The notes: generated from the sequence alone by a model not told the origin. A DNA stretch of 50,791 bases from Pseudorhodobacter antarcticus (GCA_945860375.1 CAMAQR010000028.1:1-50791); one strand, 5' to 3'. Counted from the stretch's first letter, positions 1 to 8,360 are shown. Numbers and translations are program-made.

Positions 1-183
1 GGCATCGAGATCGGCTTGCCAATCACCCGGCAGAACATATCGGACATGACCGGCACCACCCTGCACACCGTCAGCCGCCTGCTGAGCGGGTGGGAGCGGG
101 ACGGCATCGTGATGTCGGAACGGCGCAAGATCACGGTCACAGCGCCGCACAAGCTGGTGATTCTCAGCGGTGCCACCGCCTGA
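1..183 (+). CDS. Crp/Fnr-family regulator, C-terminal HTH (5' end outside window)
   Basis: Open from the window edge to TGA at 181-183; 60 residues are visible. The segment ITRQNISDMTGTTLHTVSRL followed by LSGWERDGIV is the winged-helix DNA-binding domain of Crp/Fnr proteins, with the recognition helix at TLHTVSR. This version is most like the Dnr/NnrR group of NO and anaerobiosis regulators. The next gene copies are an nnrS remnant and a DUF1858 protein, both common companions of denitrification genes, which supports a nitrogen-oxide-sensing role. The effector domain is outside the window, so ligand and oxygen/NO sensing cannot be judged. The family assignment is firm; the Dnr/NnrR subgroup is inference. 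Confidence 0.85.
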   Translation, partial: GIEIGLPITRQNISDMTGTTLHTVSRLLSGWERDGIVMSERRKITVTAPHKLVILSGATA

Positions 184-197
184 CCGTTCACAACGGT

Positions 198-470
198 TTA
201 ACGATTGTTTGACTGACGCCATGCGGGATTGGGCAGGCTCAGCGCCACAAGGTCCGCAGGCACAAAGGCAAAAGCCATGTGAGGCATCAAGACCAAAGGC
301 GTGTCCAAAACGCGCCAGCCGCGCCAGCACAGCATCCGCACCCCCTGCCCCACGCCGGCCAGCATCAGCAAGCCCCCGATCTGCAGAGAGACTGGCCAGA
401 TCACCCATGCCGAAAGGCCATCTCTCAGGTCATTGTGGCTGCTTCGCGCTCGGACAGAGCCCACCTGCAT
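198..470 (-). pseudogene. nnrS remnant (internal fragment)
   Basis: A 90-codon minus-strand stretch whose residues from about 17 onward look like an internal piece of NnrS, a haem- and copper-containing membrane protein linked to nitric oxide metabolism. Recognisable pieces are a hydrophobic helix, then MLCWRGWRVLDTPLVLMPHM and AFAFVP, matching the family pattern of an aromatic WRGWR turn followed by a helix. Intact NnrS is about 400 residues with many membrane helices; here there are about two, with no N-terminal half and an early stop after NPAWRQSNNR. The first 16 residues do not look native. It lies beside a Dnr-like regulator end and a DUF1858 gene, as intact nnrS often does. The family call is from memory of the motif, not an alignment. 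Confidence 0.5.
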
Positions 471-509
471 CCCCGCCGAATGTTGATGTCGCGCGGGGCG
501 CAGAATCCG

Positions 510-719
510 TCAGGCGACCATTGCCACCAGCAATTCTGCGCGGAACACCGTTTCGTCCAGCCGGTATTCGGCGCAGGCGTCTGTGACCGTGTGAAACGGT
601 GCGATCGCGCAGCCAAAGCACGCCATTCGATGGGTCAGGAAAACGGCTGCGGCTGCGGGCCAATGGTGAAACAGCACGCTCAGCGGCAGATCAGGATCGT
701 CCATCCTTGGTCCGAACAT
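510..719 (-). CDS. DUF1858 (CxGC-type disulfide) domain protein
   Basis: A 69-residue protein with a good Shine-Dalgarno (GGAGGG) just before ATG at 719. It carries the DUF1858 signature: an early acidic stretch, a helix ending in HHWPAAAAVFLTHRMACFGC, then AIAPFHTVTDAC. The CFGC pair is the expected redox or metal-binding cysteine motif. Family members are 65-90 residues, so this looks complete. They are often found beside hybrid-cluster proteins, Dnr/NnrR regulators and denitrification genes, and a redox or NO-repair role has been proposed. No function is proven for the family. It appears to be the only intact gene of a decayed denitrification-associated group. Confidence 0.7.
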   Translation of the reverse strand: MFGPRMDDPDLPLSVLFHHWPAAAAVFLTHRMACFGCAIAPFHTVTDACAEYRLDETVFRAELLVAMVA

Positions 720-856
720 GATCCCTCCACATCGGCTGCAGTGTCGTTATGGGACTGTGCGCATGCCATCAGTCCGTGTCGTTGTGCGGGAACAACGTCC
801 GTCTGCGACCTCCTTGCCCTTTTGCGGTGTTTGTGTTGCGATGAACCTTGGCTTCA

Positions 857-1133
857 TCAACCATGCAGCAGCAGTCCGCCCGAGCCGTGGCCAGAGGCGG
901 CGAAATGCGCCAGAGGGTGGCTGGCACCGCAGCGTTGCCAGTCCCGCCGACACACCAGTCCCGCCAACGCAAAGGTGTTCTGCGCGGCAAGATCTTGGTG
1001 TCGCCAAGGTGGGCCGGGGCGGACGGCATTCGGGAGACTGAGCGTTTCGCAGATATGGCCATCGGCAGTGCAGGCCGACAGCTTCACGTTGGATGTGCCG
1101 ACATCGAGAACCGCGACGCTCGCGCCGCCCTTA
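857..1133 (-). pseudogene. FGGY carbohydrate kinase, N-terminal remnant
   Basis: Minus-strand frame reading VAVLDVGTSNVKLSACTADG, then NAVRPGPPWRHQDLA and HFAASGHGSGG. This is the phosphate-1 and ATP-binding start of an FGGY-family sugar kinase (fuculokinase/xylulokinase type, normally about 450-500 residues). It stops with two consecutive TGA codons after about 90 codons, and the next stretch only makes sense in another frame. The reading frame also has a stop inside the end of the epimerase gene and no ATG, GTG or TTG between that stop and the conserved VLDVGT motif, so the start is lost too. It follows the epimerase directly, where a kinase would complete the sugar pathway. The pathway must therefore use another kinase or is inactive. 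Confidence 0.65.
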
Positions 1134-1139
1134 ACACCC

Positions 1140-1988
1140 TCAGATCAGCCGGTATTGCTTGGCTTTGTTGCGCAGGAAGGGCAGGCCCTTGTCCATCACG
1201 GCCTCGAAATTCTCGGCAACCGGACGCCAGACGGCAAGGCCGTATCCCACTTCGGGCGGCATGTTGATGAAGCTTTCCATCGCCAGCCCGCCCTTGAAGC
1301 CGATGGCGGCCAGGGTGGCGTAGACCTCATCCCAGTCGCAGGTGCCTTCGCCCGGCGTGCCACGGTCGGATTCCGACAAGTGGATATACCGCAGATGGTC
1401 GCGCGCGTCGAGAATGCCGTTGCCCGCACCCTTCTCCTCGATGTTCATGTGATAGGTGTCAAGGTGGATGAAGATGTTGTCGGCGCCGACCTTTTCGATC
1501 ATCCATTTCGCCTGCCAGCCGGTGTTGATCAGGTGGTTTTCATAGCGGTTCACCGGCTCGATGCCGAAGGCGATCCCCAGCTTCTTCGCGTGCTTGGCCG
1601 CTGCCGTCAACGCTTTGGCGATGTTGTCATATTCGGCCATCGTGGGCGGCAACCCGGTGCGTTCACCGATGCCGCCGTAGGTCACGCCCGACAGCGCCTC
1701 GGCCCCCATTTCGGCGGCCTTGTCAAGGCTGCGGCAAAGCTGCTCGATGGCGCCGTCGGGGTTGACCGACGCCCAGTTTTCCTGCGGCAGACCCAGAGAG
1801 CAGACCGCCCGCATGTTGTGCTTTTCGAGCAGCGCGCGGGTGTGCGGCGCATCGACGATGGCGGTGTTCAAAAGCGCAATCTCGATGAAATCCATCTTGT
1901 AGGCGGCAGCGGCAGGAATGGTCTTTTCCGCCCCTGCCCTATCCCAATGCATGGTCCACATGCTTGTGTGAACGCCAAAACCTTCCAT
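1140..1988 (-). CDS. Ketose 3-epimerase (D-tagatose/D-psicose 3-epimerase family)
   Basis: A 282-residue TIM-barrel enzyme of the AP-endonuclease-2/xylose-isomerase-like superfamily. Family members invert C3 of free ketoses such as fructose/psicose or ribulose/xylulose, using a bound divalent metal. Visible ligand segments are GIEPVNRYE, HLDTYHMNIEE, the YIHLSESDRGTPG loop and AMESF near the C-terminus, matching the Glu-Asp-His-Glu metal site. ATG at 1988 has AAGGAG six bases upstream; a TTG six bases earlier is a poorer start. It is the last intact gene of the ABC operon, right after the permease stop, and precedes a dead FGGY kinase. Exact sugar unknown; a non-phosphorylated ketose imported by this operon is the simplest guess. 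Confidence 0.8.
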   Translation of the reverse strand: MEGFGVHTSMWTMHWDRAGAEKTIPAAAAYKMDFIEIALLNTAIVDAPHTRALLEKHNMRAVCSLGLPQENWASVNPDGAIEQLCRSLDKAAEMGAEALSGVTYGGIGERTGLPPTMAEYDNIAKALTAAAKHAKKLGIAFGIEPVNRYENHLINTGWQAKWMIEKVGADNIFIHLDTYHMNIEEKGAGNGILDARDHLRYIHLSESDRGTPGEGTCDWDEVYATLAAIGFKGGLAMESFINMPPEVGYGLAVWRPVAENFEAVMDKGLPFLRNKAKQYRLI

Positions 1989-1990
1989 GC

Positions 1991-2983
1991 TCAACTCCTT
2001 TTCTTTCGTTCAGATAGCCGCCCTGCGCCCCAGCGCAGGATCATCACGCCGACAAGGAACAGGCCCCAGACGGCGGTGGAAAGATGTTGGTTGGCCCCCA
2101 AAAGATTGAGCCCCGATGACAGCACTTGCAGCACGATCAGGGCGATCACGACCGGCAGTACACGGCCAAAGCCGCCGAATGGATCGACGCCCCCCAGAAA
2201 ACAGGCCAGAACCGTGACCAGCAGCAGCGCCTCACCATGGCCGACGCGGACCGAGTTGAAGCGCGACAGCATCAGGATGCCCGCAACCGCGCACATCACC
2301 CCCGACAGCGTGTAGATCAGCACCAGCGTCCGCTTGGTATGAATGCCGGAATAGGCGGCGGCGCGGATGTTCGACCCAACCATGCGGACCGAAAACCCAT
2401 GCCGAGTGCGGTTCAGGATGATGTGCCACACCACGGCGCAGACCAGAAACAGGATCAGCGGCACCGGAATGCCCCAGACCGTGCCATGCCCCAGCACCGC
2501 CATCCATTGCGGAAAGCCGGAAATGTCGCCGCCCTTGGTCAGAAATTCGCCAAGGCCCCGCAGAAAGATCATCATCGCCAGGGACACAAGGATCGGATGC
2601 GCGCCGATATAGGCGATGACGGCCCCCATCACCGCCCCCGACACTGCCCCCACCCCCAGCGCCAGCACGATGCCAAGGATGAAGGGCCAGATGCCCGCAT
2701 CCACGCCGCCATATTGGTTCAGCACATAGGCCAGCGTCAGCCCCGCCATGTTGGCCGTATAGATGATCGCCAGATTGAACCCGCCCGAGATGATCGGCAT
2801 CAGCATGGCCAGCGTCAGCAGGCCAAGTTCCGGCAGTTGAAAGGCGACAGAGCCAAAGTTGGCCCCGGTCAGGAACCGCGGAGCAGCCAAGCCGAAGACC
2901 AGAAGCACCAGCGCCAGAAAGCCCAGCAGGCCCGGCACCTCGGGGCCGAAGGCGGCAACGGCACGGCGGTAAAGCGCGGTCAT
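1991..2983 (-). CDS. Ribose-type sugar ABC transporter permease 2
   Basis: A 330-residue inner-membrane protein of the BPD_transp_2 (RbsC/XylH) family, with about eight to ten hydrophobic segments. Conserved family stretches include GGFNLAIIYTANMAG, the GAVMGAVIAYIGAHPILVSL region and GHGEALLLVTVLACFLGGVD. It starts at ATG 2983, overlapping the previous permease stop as ATGA, so the two are probably translationally coupled and form a heterodimeric channel. It ends with the basic tail ERKKRS and stops three bases before the epimerase start. Two different RbsC-type permeases with one double ATPase is a common design in alphaproteobacterial sugar importers. The substrate is not readable from the permease. 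Confidence 0.88.
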   Translation of the reverse strand: MTALYRRAVAAFGPEVPGLLGFLALVLLVFGLAAPRFLTGANFGSVAFQLPELGLLTLAMLMPIISGGFNLAIIYTANMAGLTLAYVLNQYGGVDAGIWPFILGIVLALGVGAVSGAVMGAVIAYIGAHPILVSLAMMIFLRGLGEFLTKGGDISGFPQWMAVLGHGTVWGIPVPLILFLVCAVVWHIILNRTRHGFSVRMVGSNIRAAAYSGIHTKRTLVLIYTLSGVMCAVAGILMLSRFNSVRVGHGEALLLVTVLACFLGGVDPFGGFGRVLPVVIALIVLQVLSSGLNLLGANQHLSTAVWGLFLVGVMILRWGAGRLSERKKRS

Positions 2984-3975
2984 TTGCTGCCCTCCTTGCG
3001 GGTTTCAAACCATTTGGCGGGGTCAAGATTCGAGGTCGAGATCGCCAACAGAATGATGATGCCGACCACCATCTTGAAGGCATAGGGCGACACGCCCAGC
3101 AGGTTCAGCCCGTTCTGGGTGATCGCCACCAGCAAGACGCCAAGGAAACAGCCCAGCACCGACCCGCGCCCGCCCCCCAGCCGCGCGCCGCCCAGCACGA
3201 CGGCGGCCAGCACCTCCAGCTCGCGCCCGATCAGGGCATTGGGGATGACTTCCTTGGTAATATGTGCCTGCATCAGCCCGCCGATCCCGGCCATCATCCC
3301 GCACCAGCCAAAGGCAATCGCCTGCATCAGCCCGATGGGAATTCCCGCCCGCCGCGCGCCTTCGGGGTTGTCACCAAAGGCATAAAGCTGCCGCCCGGTC
3401 GTGGTGCGCCGGATCAGCACCCAGGTGGCCAGCATGGCGCAGGCCATCACCGCCACCGGCAGGATCAACTCGGCCCAGGTGCCGCTGGCGGTCTGGTATT
3501 CCCAAAGGATCACCCGCTGTGACCACCAGGACGGCAGGTTGTAAAGGAACCGGCCGGAGGAGAAGAACATCAACAGGCCGAAGAAGGCGTTGAATGTCGA
3601 TATGGTGACGACAATGGAAATGATGCGAAACTGGTGGATCAGGAAGGCATTGATCAGGCCCAGCACCAGCCCGAAGCCGCCCGCGAACAGGAAGCCGAAG
3701 GCCCAGTTGCCGCCCCCGATACCGGCAAAGGCATAGACGCAAAGATATTGCACCACGCTGGCCGCCACCGCGAAGGAAATATCGATCCCCCCCGCGATCA
3801 GCACCACCAAAAGCCCCACCGCCCAAATCACATTGACGGCGTTGTTGTTGAGAAGGCTGGTGAAATTCACCAGCGTCAGGAAGTCGGGCGAGGCCAGAGA
3901 CAGCGCGGTGCAGATGACCAACAGCACCACCAGCAGTTTGGATTCCGTCGGATAGGCGCGCAGGAAACTATGCAT
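2980..3975 (-). CDS. Ribose-type sugar ABC transporter permease 1
   Basis: A 331-residue RbsC-like permease starting MHSFLRAYPTESK, with its ATG eight bases inside the end of the ATPase gene (ATGCATAG overlap). An upstream start is possible in the frame but would add a hydrophilic, non-homologous leader inside the ATPase, so it was rejected. Family features include GGIDISFAVAASVVQ (the permease equivalent of the conserved GGIDLSVG stretch), GDNPEGARRAGIPIG and LGGARLGGGRGSVLGCFLG. It partners the second permease and the double ATPase. Typical family length is 320-350 residues. Confidence 0.88.
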   Translation of the reverse strand: MHSFLRAYPTESKLLVVLLVICTALSLASPDFLTLVNFTSLLNNNAVNVIWAVGLLVVLIAGGIDISFAVAASVVQYLCVYAFAGIGGGNWAFGFLFAGGFGLVLGLINAFLIHQFRIISIVVTISTFNAFFGLLMFFSSGRFLYNLPSWWSQRVILWEYQTASGTWAELILPVAVMACAMLATWVLIRRTTTGRQLYAFGDNPEGARRAGIPIGLMQAIAFGWCGMMAGIGGLMQAHITKEVIPNALIGRELEVLAAVVLGGARLGGGRGSVLGCFLGVLLVAITQNGLNLLGVSPYAFKMVVGIIILLAISTSNLDPAKWFETRKEGSK

Positions 3976-5500
3976 AGACGGCGGCCTCCATATCAGACAG
4001 GCCGGTCTGGCGCGGGTCCCATTCCTTGACGATGCGCCCCCCCGCCATGTGCAGCACACGGTCGGCGTTCAGGTAAACTTCGGGCACCTCGTCGCTGATC
4101 AGAAGGATGGCAAGACCCTTTTCGGCCAGCGCCCGCACGATGCGGAAGATACCCGCCCGCGCGCCCACATCGACACCCACGGTCGGGCAGTCTAGGATCA
4201 GCACCTTCGGTTCCGTCGCCAGCCATTTCGCCAGAACCACCCGCTGCTGATTGCCCCCCGACAGGGTTGACACGGCATCCGATGGCTTGCCGATCTTGAC
4301 CGCCAACGCGCTGATCCAACAGCTGACGGTGTCGTCCTTCTTTTGCGACGACAGCAACCCTGTCCGGCCTGTGATCTTTCTCAGCACTGCCAGCACGGCA
4401 TTATCGGCAATCGATTGCGGCTGGATCAGGCCCAGCGCAAGCCGGTCTTCAGACACATAGGCGATGCCCTCGGCCACCGCATCGCGGTTGGACTTCATCC
4501 GCAATTCGCGCCCGTTCAGGGTGATCGTGCCACGGTCGGCGCGGGTCATGCCGAACAGCGTGTGACACAGTTCCGTCCGACCCGCGCCGATCAGCCCGGT
4601 CAAGCCCAGTACCTCGCCCGCACGCAGGATCAATGAGATATCGGCATAGTCGCCCGCACGTCCAAGGCCTTGGACGCGCAGCACTTCGGGCTGAGAGGCG
4701 GTGTCGCGGGCCATCACGCCCTGCGCAAAGGAGGCGCCAGTCATCAGTTCGGTCAGCCGACTTTGGGTCATGCCTTCGGTCGGATAAACCCCCACCAACC
4801 GCCCGTCGCGCAAGACGGTGACGCGCGAGGCAATCTCTAGCACCTCGGCCAAGCGGTGGCTGACAAACACAACCGCCACCCCGCGCGCCGACAGGGTGCG
4901 CACCACTGCCAACAGCGCGTCAGTTTCCGATTGGGTCAGGCTGGCCGTGGGCTCATCCATGAAAATCAGCCGCGCGTCAGAAACCAAAGCGCGAGCGATC
5001 GCCACGATCTGCCGCTGCGCGATGGGCAGGCTGCCCAGCCGCGCGTCGAGGTCAAGATCCACGTCCAGCCGCGCCAACGCCGCCTGCGCATCCGCCCGTA
5101 TACGGGCATAGGACACCGGGCGCGGGCGATTGCCCAGCATGGTCTCAAACGCGATGTTTTCGGCGACAGTCATTTCGGCAAACAACGCCAGATCCTGCCA
5201 GATCACCGCAATTCCGGCCTTGCGGGCCTGCGTCGGGGTGATCTGGGGATAATCTTGCCCGAAGATCTGCATCCCGACGCCCGGTTCGGGCTGATAGACC
5301 CCCGTGATGATCTTGATCAGGGTGCTTTTGCCGCAGCCGTTTTCACCTGCTAGACAGTGCACCTCGCCTGCACCGACCGAGAAAGCCACGTCGTCCAACG
5401 CTGTCACCCCGCCGAAAATTTTGGTGACGTGCGTCAGTCGTAGGGCGTCGGGGTTTTCGGATCGGGCCTCGGCGGTCATGGTTGTTCCAGTTTGGGTCAT
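3968..5500 (-). CDS. Sugar ABC transporter ATP-binding protein (RbsA/XylG-like, double ATPase)
   Basis: A 510-residue protein with two fused nucleotide-binding domains, as in RbsA. The first has a Walker A GENGCGKST near residue 53, a degenerate signature region and FMDEPTASL as Walker B. The second has the modified Walker A GLIGAGRTEL typical of the weak half, then LSGGNQQRVVLAKWL and LILDCPTVGVDVG. It energises the two permeases. ATG at 5500 overlaps the SIS gene stop (ATGA); an in-frame ATG at 5479 has a better-spaced GGA and is a reasonable alternative. The gene order, binding protein - SIS - ATPase - permeases - epimerase, implies one transcript. Confidence 0.9.
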   Translation of the reverse strand: MTQTGTTMTAEARSENPDALRLTHVTKIFGGVTALDDVAFSVGAGEVHCLAGENGCGKSTLIKIITGVYQPEPGVGMQIFGQDYPQITPTQARKAGIAVIWQDLALFAEMTVAENIAFETMLGNRPRPVSYARIRADAQAALARLDVDLDLDARLGSLPIAQRQIVAIARALVSDARLIFMDEPTASLTQSETDALLAVVRTLSARGVAVVFVSHRLAEVLEIASRVTVLRDGRLVGVYPTEGMTQSRLTELMTGASFAQGVMARDTASQPEVLRVQGLGRAGDYADISLILRAGEVLGLTGLIGAGRTELCHTLFGMTRADRGTITLNGRELRMKSNRDAVAEGIAYVSEDRLALGLIQPQSIADNAVLAVLRKITGRTGLLSSQKKDDTVSCWISALAVKIGKPSDAVSTLSGGNQQRVVLAKWLATEPKVLILDCPTVGVDVGARAGIFRIVRALAEKGLAILLISDEVPEVYLNADRVLHMAGGRIVKEWDPRQTGLSDMEAAVYA

Positions 5501-6048
5501 TCCAGATTGGTGTGGTTCGCGCGCATGTCATCCGCAGAGATGTTCAGCCGCGCCTTCAGCTTCAGCACCATCACCTCAAACAGCACGAACAAGGCACCCT
5601 CGAACAGGCTGCCCATCGGCAGAACCGAAGATTTGGCCGGCCCCTGATCGTCTGCCATGGTCTGCGCGGGCAGATGCAGGATCAGATCGGCCAGCGGTGA
5701 CAGCCGCCCCTGAAGCTGCGCTGTGATCAGGATAACCTCCGCCCCCGCGTCTTTCGCCACCCTCATCAGCGCCTGCGCGGTGGAGATATAGCCTGGCCCG
5801 CAAGTGATCAGAAACACGTCGCCGGGTCCCACGGCCGGGGTGGTCATGTCACCTTCCACAGCGGCTTCAAGCCCCATGTGGAACATTCGCATGGCAAAAC
5901 CCATGATTTGCAACCGTTCGCGCCCGCCGCCAAAAACGACGATCCGCCGTGCCAGCGCCAGCCGCTTGATCACCGCATTGACCTGCGCATCGTCCAGCCG
6001 GGCGAACACGGCTCCCAGTTCGACCAGTGCTGTTTGATACTCGCTCAT
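5497..6048 (-). CDS. SIS-domain sugar isomerase (6-phospho-3-hexuloisomerase-like)
   Basis: A 183-residue single SIS domain. The start MSEYQTALVEL at 6048 has GGGGA seven bases upstream; earlier in-frame ATGs lack a good ribosome site. Family signs are RRIVVFGGGRERLQ as the phosphosugar-binding loop, GDVFLITCGPGYIST, and a C-terminal LPMGSLFEGALFVLFEVMVL like the hexuloisomerase MGT/F-E-x-A-L region. Relatives interconvert phosphorylated ketose and aldose or hexulose sugars. It sits between the binding protein and the ATPase, so it probably works on the imported sugar after phosphorylation. Other SIS proteins are sugar-phosphate sensors, but this one has no DNA-binding domain. Family assignment is good; the reaction is uncertain. 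Confidence 0.72.
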   Translation of the reverse strand: MSEYQTALVELGAVFARLDDAQVNAVIKRLALARRIVVFGGGRERLQIMGFAMRMFHMGLEAAVEGDMTTPAVGPGDVFLITCGPGYISTAQALMRVAKDAGAEVILITAQLQGRLSPLADLILHLPAQTMADDQGPAKSSVLPMGSLFEGALFVLFEVMVLKLKARLNISADDMRANHTNLE

Positions 6049-6108
6049 CGATGTCCCCATCACCTGTGGTGGCACCGGGGCGGAAGCCCGCCCCGGCAAG
6101 TGGTCCGC

Positions 6109-7104
6109 TTAAAGACCCAGATCAGCCAGACCATCCACCGTGTCGGCGTTGATGGCGATCAGGTTGTTGGTGATGATGTCCTTGCCTGCGACATCCGGAG
6201 ACACCACGCCCAGACCCGGAATATCGGTGCCGTCAGCAATCGCGGTGCCATCAAGCAGCAGCTTGCCCATGGTCACGAACACGCGCCCCGCTTCGGCCGG
6301 GTTCCACATGAAGCCGCCGGTGATGGCGCCCGATTTCACCAGATCACGGCCTTGGCCAGGCGAGAACGGCCCCAGCACAAAGACGGTGCCGATCGCGCGA
6401 CGCTCTTCGATCGCACGGCCAATGCCGATCGGGCCCTGGCTACCGAAAGCAAGGAAACCGGTCAGGTTCGGGTTGGCAGCCAACAGGTCTAGCGCAGTCT
6501 TACGGCTGTCATCCACCGATTCTGCCACGCCGTAACGTTCGCCGATCAGCTTCATGTCGGGGTATTTCGCGGCAATGTAGGCATTGGCGAAATCGGCCCA
6601 GGCGTTGTGCAGCGGCACGGTCAGGCTGCCCACGAACATCGCGTATTCACCCTTGCCGCCCATTTTTTGCGCCAGCAATTCGGCATGGGTCTCGCCAAAG
6701 CCTTGTGCCGAGGCAAGTTCGAAATCCCAATCCACGTTGTTCAGGCCGGGGCCTTCATGGGCCACAACCTTGATCCCGGCGGCGCGGGCCTTTTCCAGAA
6801 CCGGCTCTAGCGCCGCTTCGTCGTTCGGCACCACGCCGATCACGTCAACGCCCTTGGCAATCAGATCCTCGATGGCGCGCACCTGAAGTGCCGGGTCGGC
6901 GCTGGTCGGGCCGATCATCGTGGCATCGATGCCAAGTTCGGCACCCTTTTCGAGGATTCCCATCTCCATAGCGTTGAACCACGGAATGCCGCCGATCTTC
7001 ACAACGATGCCCATGGTGGGCTTGTCCTGCGCCAAAGCGCCAGTGGCCAGCGTGGCGGCAAAGGCAACGCCCGCCATCAATGTGCCAAATGTTCTTCTTT
7101 TCAT
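6109..7104 (-). CDS. Periplasmic sugar-binding protein (ribose/AI-2 type, COG1879)
   Basis: A 331-residue periplasmic protein with a clear signal peptide, MKRRTFGTLMAGVAFAATLA, ending GALAQ. The mature part begins KPTMGIVVKIGGIPWFNAME, the usual opening of pentose/hexose binding proteins, with the DPALQVRAIEDLIAKGVDVI segment that forms the cleft. ATG at 7104 has an excellent GGGAGGAAG ribosome site; a longer in-frame reading upstream is non-coding leader. It is the first gene of the operon, which fits its need for highest expression. Its own promoter and likely LacI-type operators lie in the 206-bp gap to the divergent regulator. Ligand unknown; a ketose or its epimer is suggested by the downstream epimerase. 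Confidence 0.88.
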   Translation of the reverse strand: MKRRTFGTLMAGVAFAATLATGALAQDKPTMGIVVKIGGIPWFNAMEMGILEKGAELGIDATMIGPTSADPALQVRAIEDLIAKGVDVIGVVPNDEAALEPVLEKARAAGIKVVAHEGPGLNNVDWDFELASAQGFGETHAELLAQKMGGKGEYAMFVGSLTVPLHNAWADFANAYIAAKYPDMKLIGERYGVAESVDDSRKTALDLLAANPNLTGFLAFGSQGPIGIGRAIEERRAIGTVFVLGPFSPGQGRDLVKSGAITGGFMWNPAEAGRVFVTMGKLLLDGTAIADGTDIPGLGVVSPDVAGKDIITNNLIAINADTVDGLADLGL

Positions 7105-7147
7105 TTTCTTCCTCCCGTTAAAGGCCCGCAGAAGGGCCAAATTCTGA

Positions 7148-7167
7148 CTGCCGCATCGATTGTGCAG
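7148..7167. promoter_or_regulatory. Candidate LacI-type operator 1 (ATCGAT-centred)
   Basis: CTGCCGCATCGATTGTGCAG is an imperfect palindrome centred on ATCGAT with CTGC/GCAG ends. It lies between the divergent regulator and the binding-protein start. A 13-bp part, CATCGATTGTGCA, recurs in inverted orientation at 7239-7250 (positions of the exact match run slightly beyond). LacI-family operators usually have a central CG, as here. Assignment to the adjacent regulator is inference. Confidence 0.5.
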
Positions 7168-7225
7168 ACATTTTCTGAAGCAAATAACTGTTGCTGCGTG
7201 ATTTGGGTGCTGGTCTCTCCTCCCA

Positions 7226-7254
7226 GGATCGATCCATTGCACAATCGATGTTGC
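7226..7254. promoter_or_regulatory. Candidate LacI-type operator 2 region (two ATCGAT palindromes)
   Basis: Contains GGATCGATCC (7226-7235), a perfect 10-bp palindrome, and GCACAATCGATGTTGC (7239-7254), a 16-bp palindrome with two mismatched pairs. The second shares TGCACAATCGATG in inverted orientation with the site at 7148-7167, about 89 bp away centre to centre. That arrangement would suit repression of both divergent promoters. The sites are seen directly; the binding protein is inferred. Confidence 0.5.
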
Positions 7255-7310
7255 GCATTCAGCATCGCGCGGGCTAGAGTCGTCAAGAAGATTCTTCAGG
7301 CAAAGAAGAT

Positions 7311-8360
7311 ATGACCCGCGCAACCCGCAAATCGACGATCTATGATATTGCCCGTCTTTCGGGCTCCTCGCCCTCAACGGTGTCTGCGGCATTGGGCGAA
7401 AGCTGGCGCAAGCGGCGCATTGCAGAAGCTACTGTCGAGTCTATTCGCCGCATCGCCACCGAGCAGGGTTACTCCACCAACATGCAGGCCCGTGGGCTGC
7501 GCAAGGCAAGCTCCGGGCTGGTTGGGATGGTGATCCCGCTGCATGACAACCGGTTCTTTTCGTCGATGTCGCAAAGCTTCGAGGCGCTGGCGCGCGACCG
7601 AGGGCTGGTGCCGATCATCGCCTCCTCGATGCGCGATCCCACGGAAGAACGCCGCGTCGTCGAAACGCTGATTTCCTATGCGGTGGACTATCTCTTCATC
7701 GCAGGGGCAACCGACCCCGAAGCCGTCACCGCGATGTGCCGTGCCGCCGACCTGCGGCATGTCTTCGTCGACTTGCCGGGGCCCGGTGCGCCTTCGGTGG
7801 TGTCGGACAACTACAAGGGGGCCTCTGACCTTACGCAGCGTCTTTTGGCGGACAGCACAATTTCGGGCCAGACGCCGCGCGACAGGGTCTATTTCATCGG
7901 CGGGGATGACACCGACTATGCCACTGCCCGCAGGATCGCGGCTTTCCGTGACGTTCTGGCCACTGCCGGACAGCCGGTCTTGCCAGAGCAGATCATCGCT
8001 TGCGGCTATGCCCCCCGGAGCGCCACGCGTGAGATCGCGGCGCTTTGCGATCGGTTAGGGTCTTTGCCTTCCGGGGTGTTCGTGAATTCACTGACAGCTT
8101 TCGAGGGGGTGCTGGGTCACCTCTCCAGCTTGCCACTTGACGCGTTTCGCAGTTCGGTCATTGGCTGCTATGACTATGACCCCTTTGCAGCCTATCTGCA
8201 GTTTCCCGTCCACATGGTGCGTCAGGACGCACACGGGCTGATCCATGAAGCCTACAGGATGATCGAAGAGAACCCCTACGATCTGGTACTGACAATGGTC
8301 GAGCCCGAACAGATTGCGCCACGCACCTACCGTGACAGCCCGTTCTCTGACCGCGGTTGA
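7311..8360 (+). CDS. LacI-family transcriptional regulator of the ribose-type ABC operon
   Basis: A 349-residue regulator. The N-terminal HTH is TIYDIARLSGSSPSTVSAAL (residues about 9-28), followed by the hinge helix region AIEATVE-like and the ARGLRKASSGLVGMVIP junction to a periplasmic-binding-like sensor domain. AAGAAG precedes ATG 7311. It is transcribed away from the sugar importer, and palindromes centred on ATCGAT lie in the shared gap, so it most likely represses or activates that operon in response to the imported sugar or its phosphate. Length is normal for the family (330-350). Serine and alanine variations in the HTH (GSSPSTVS) are within the usual range. Confidence 0.88.
   Translation: MTRATRKSTIYDIARLSGSSPSTVSAALGESWRKRRIAEATVESIRRIATEQGYSTNMQARGLRKASSGLVGMVIPLHDNRFFSSMSQSFEALARDRGLVPIIASSMRDPTEERRVVETLISYAVDYLFIAGATDPEAVTAMCRAADLRHVFVDLPGPGAPSVVSDNYKGASDLTQRLLADSTISGQTPRDRVYFIGGDDTDYATARRIAAFRDVLATAGQPVLPEQIIACGYAPRSATREIAALCDRLGSLPSGVFVNSLTAFEGVLGHLSSLPLDAFRSSVIGCYDYDPFAAYLQFPVHMVRQDAHGLIHEAYRMIEENPYDLVLTMVEPEQIAPRTYRDSPFSDRG

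Noticed and set aside
279..2315. A 678-codon plus-strand frame
   Set aside because: It runs antisense through the kinase remnant, epimerase and permease; composition is His/Arg/Gln-rich with no family features. A GC-rich shadow.
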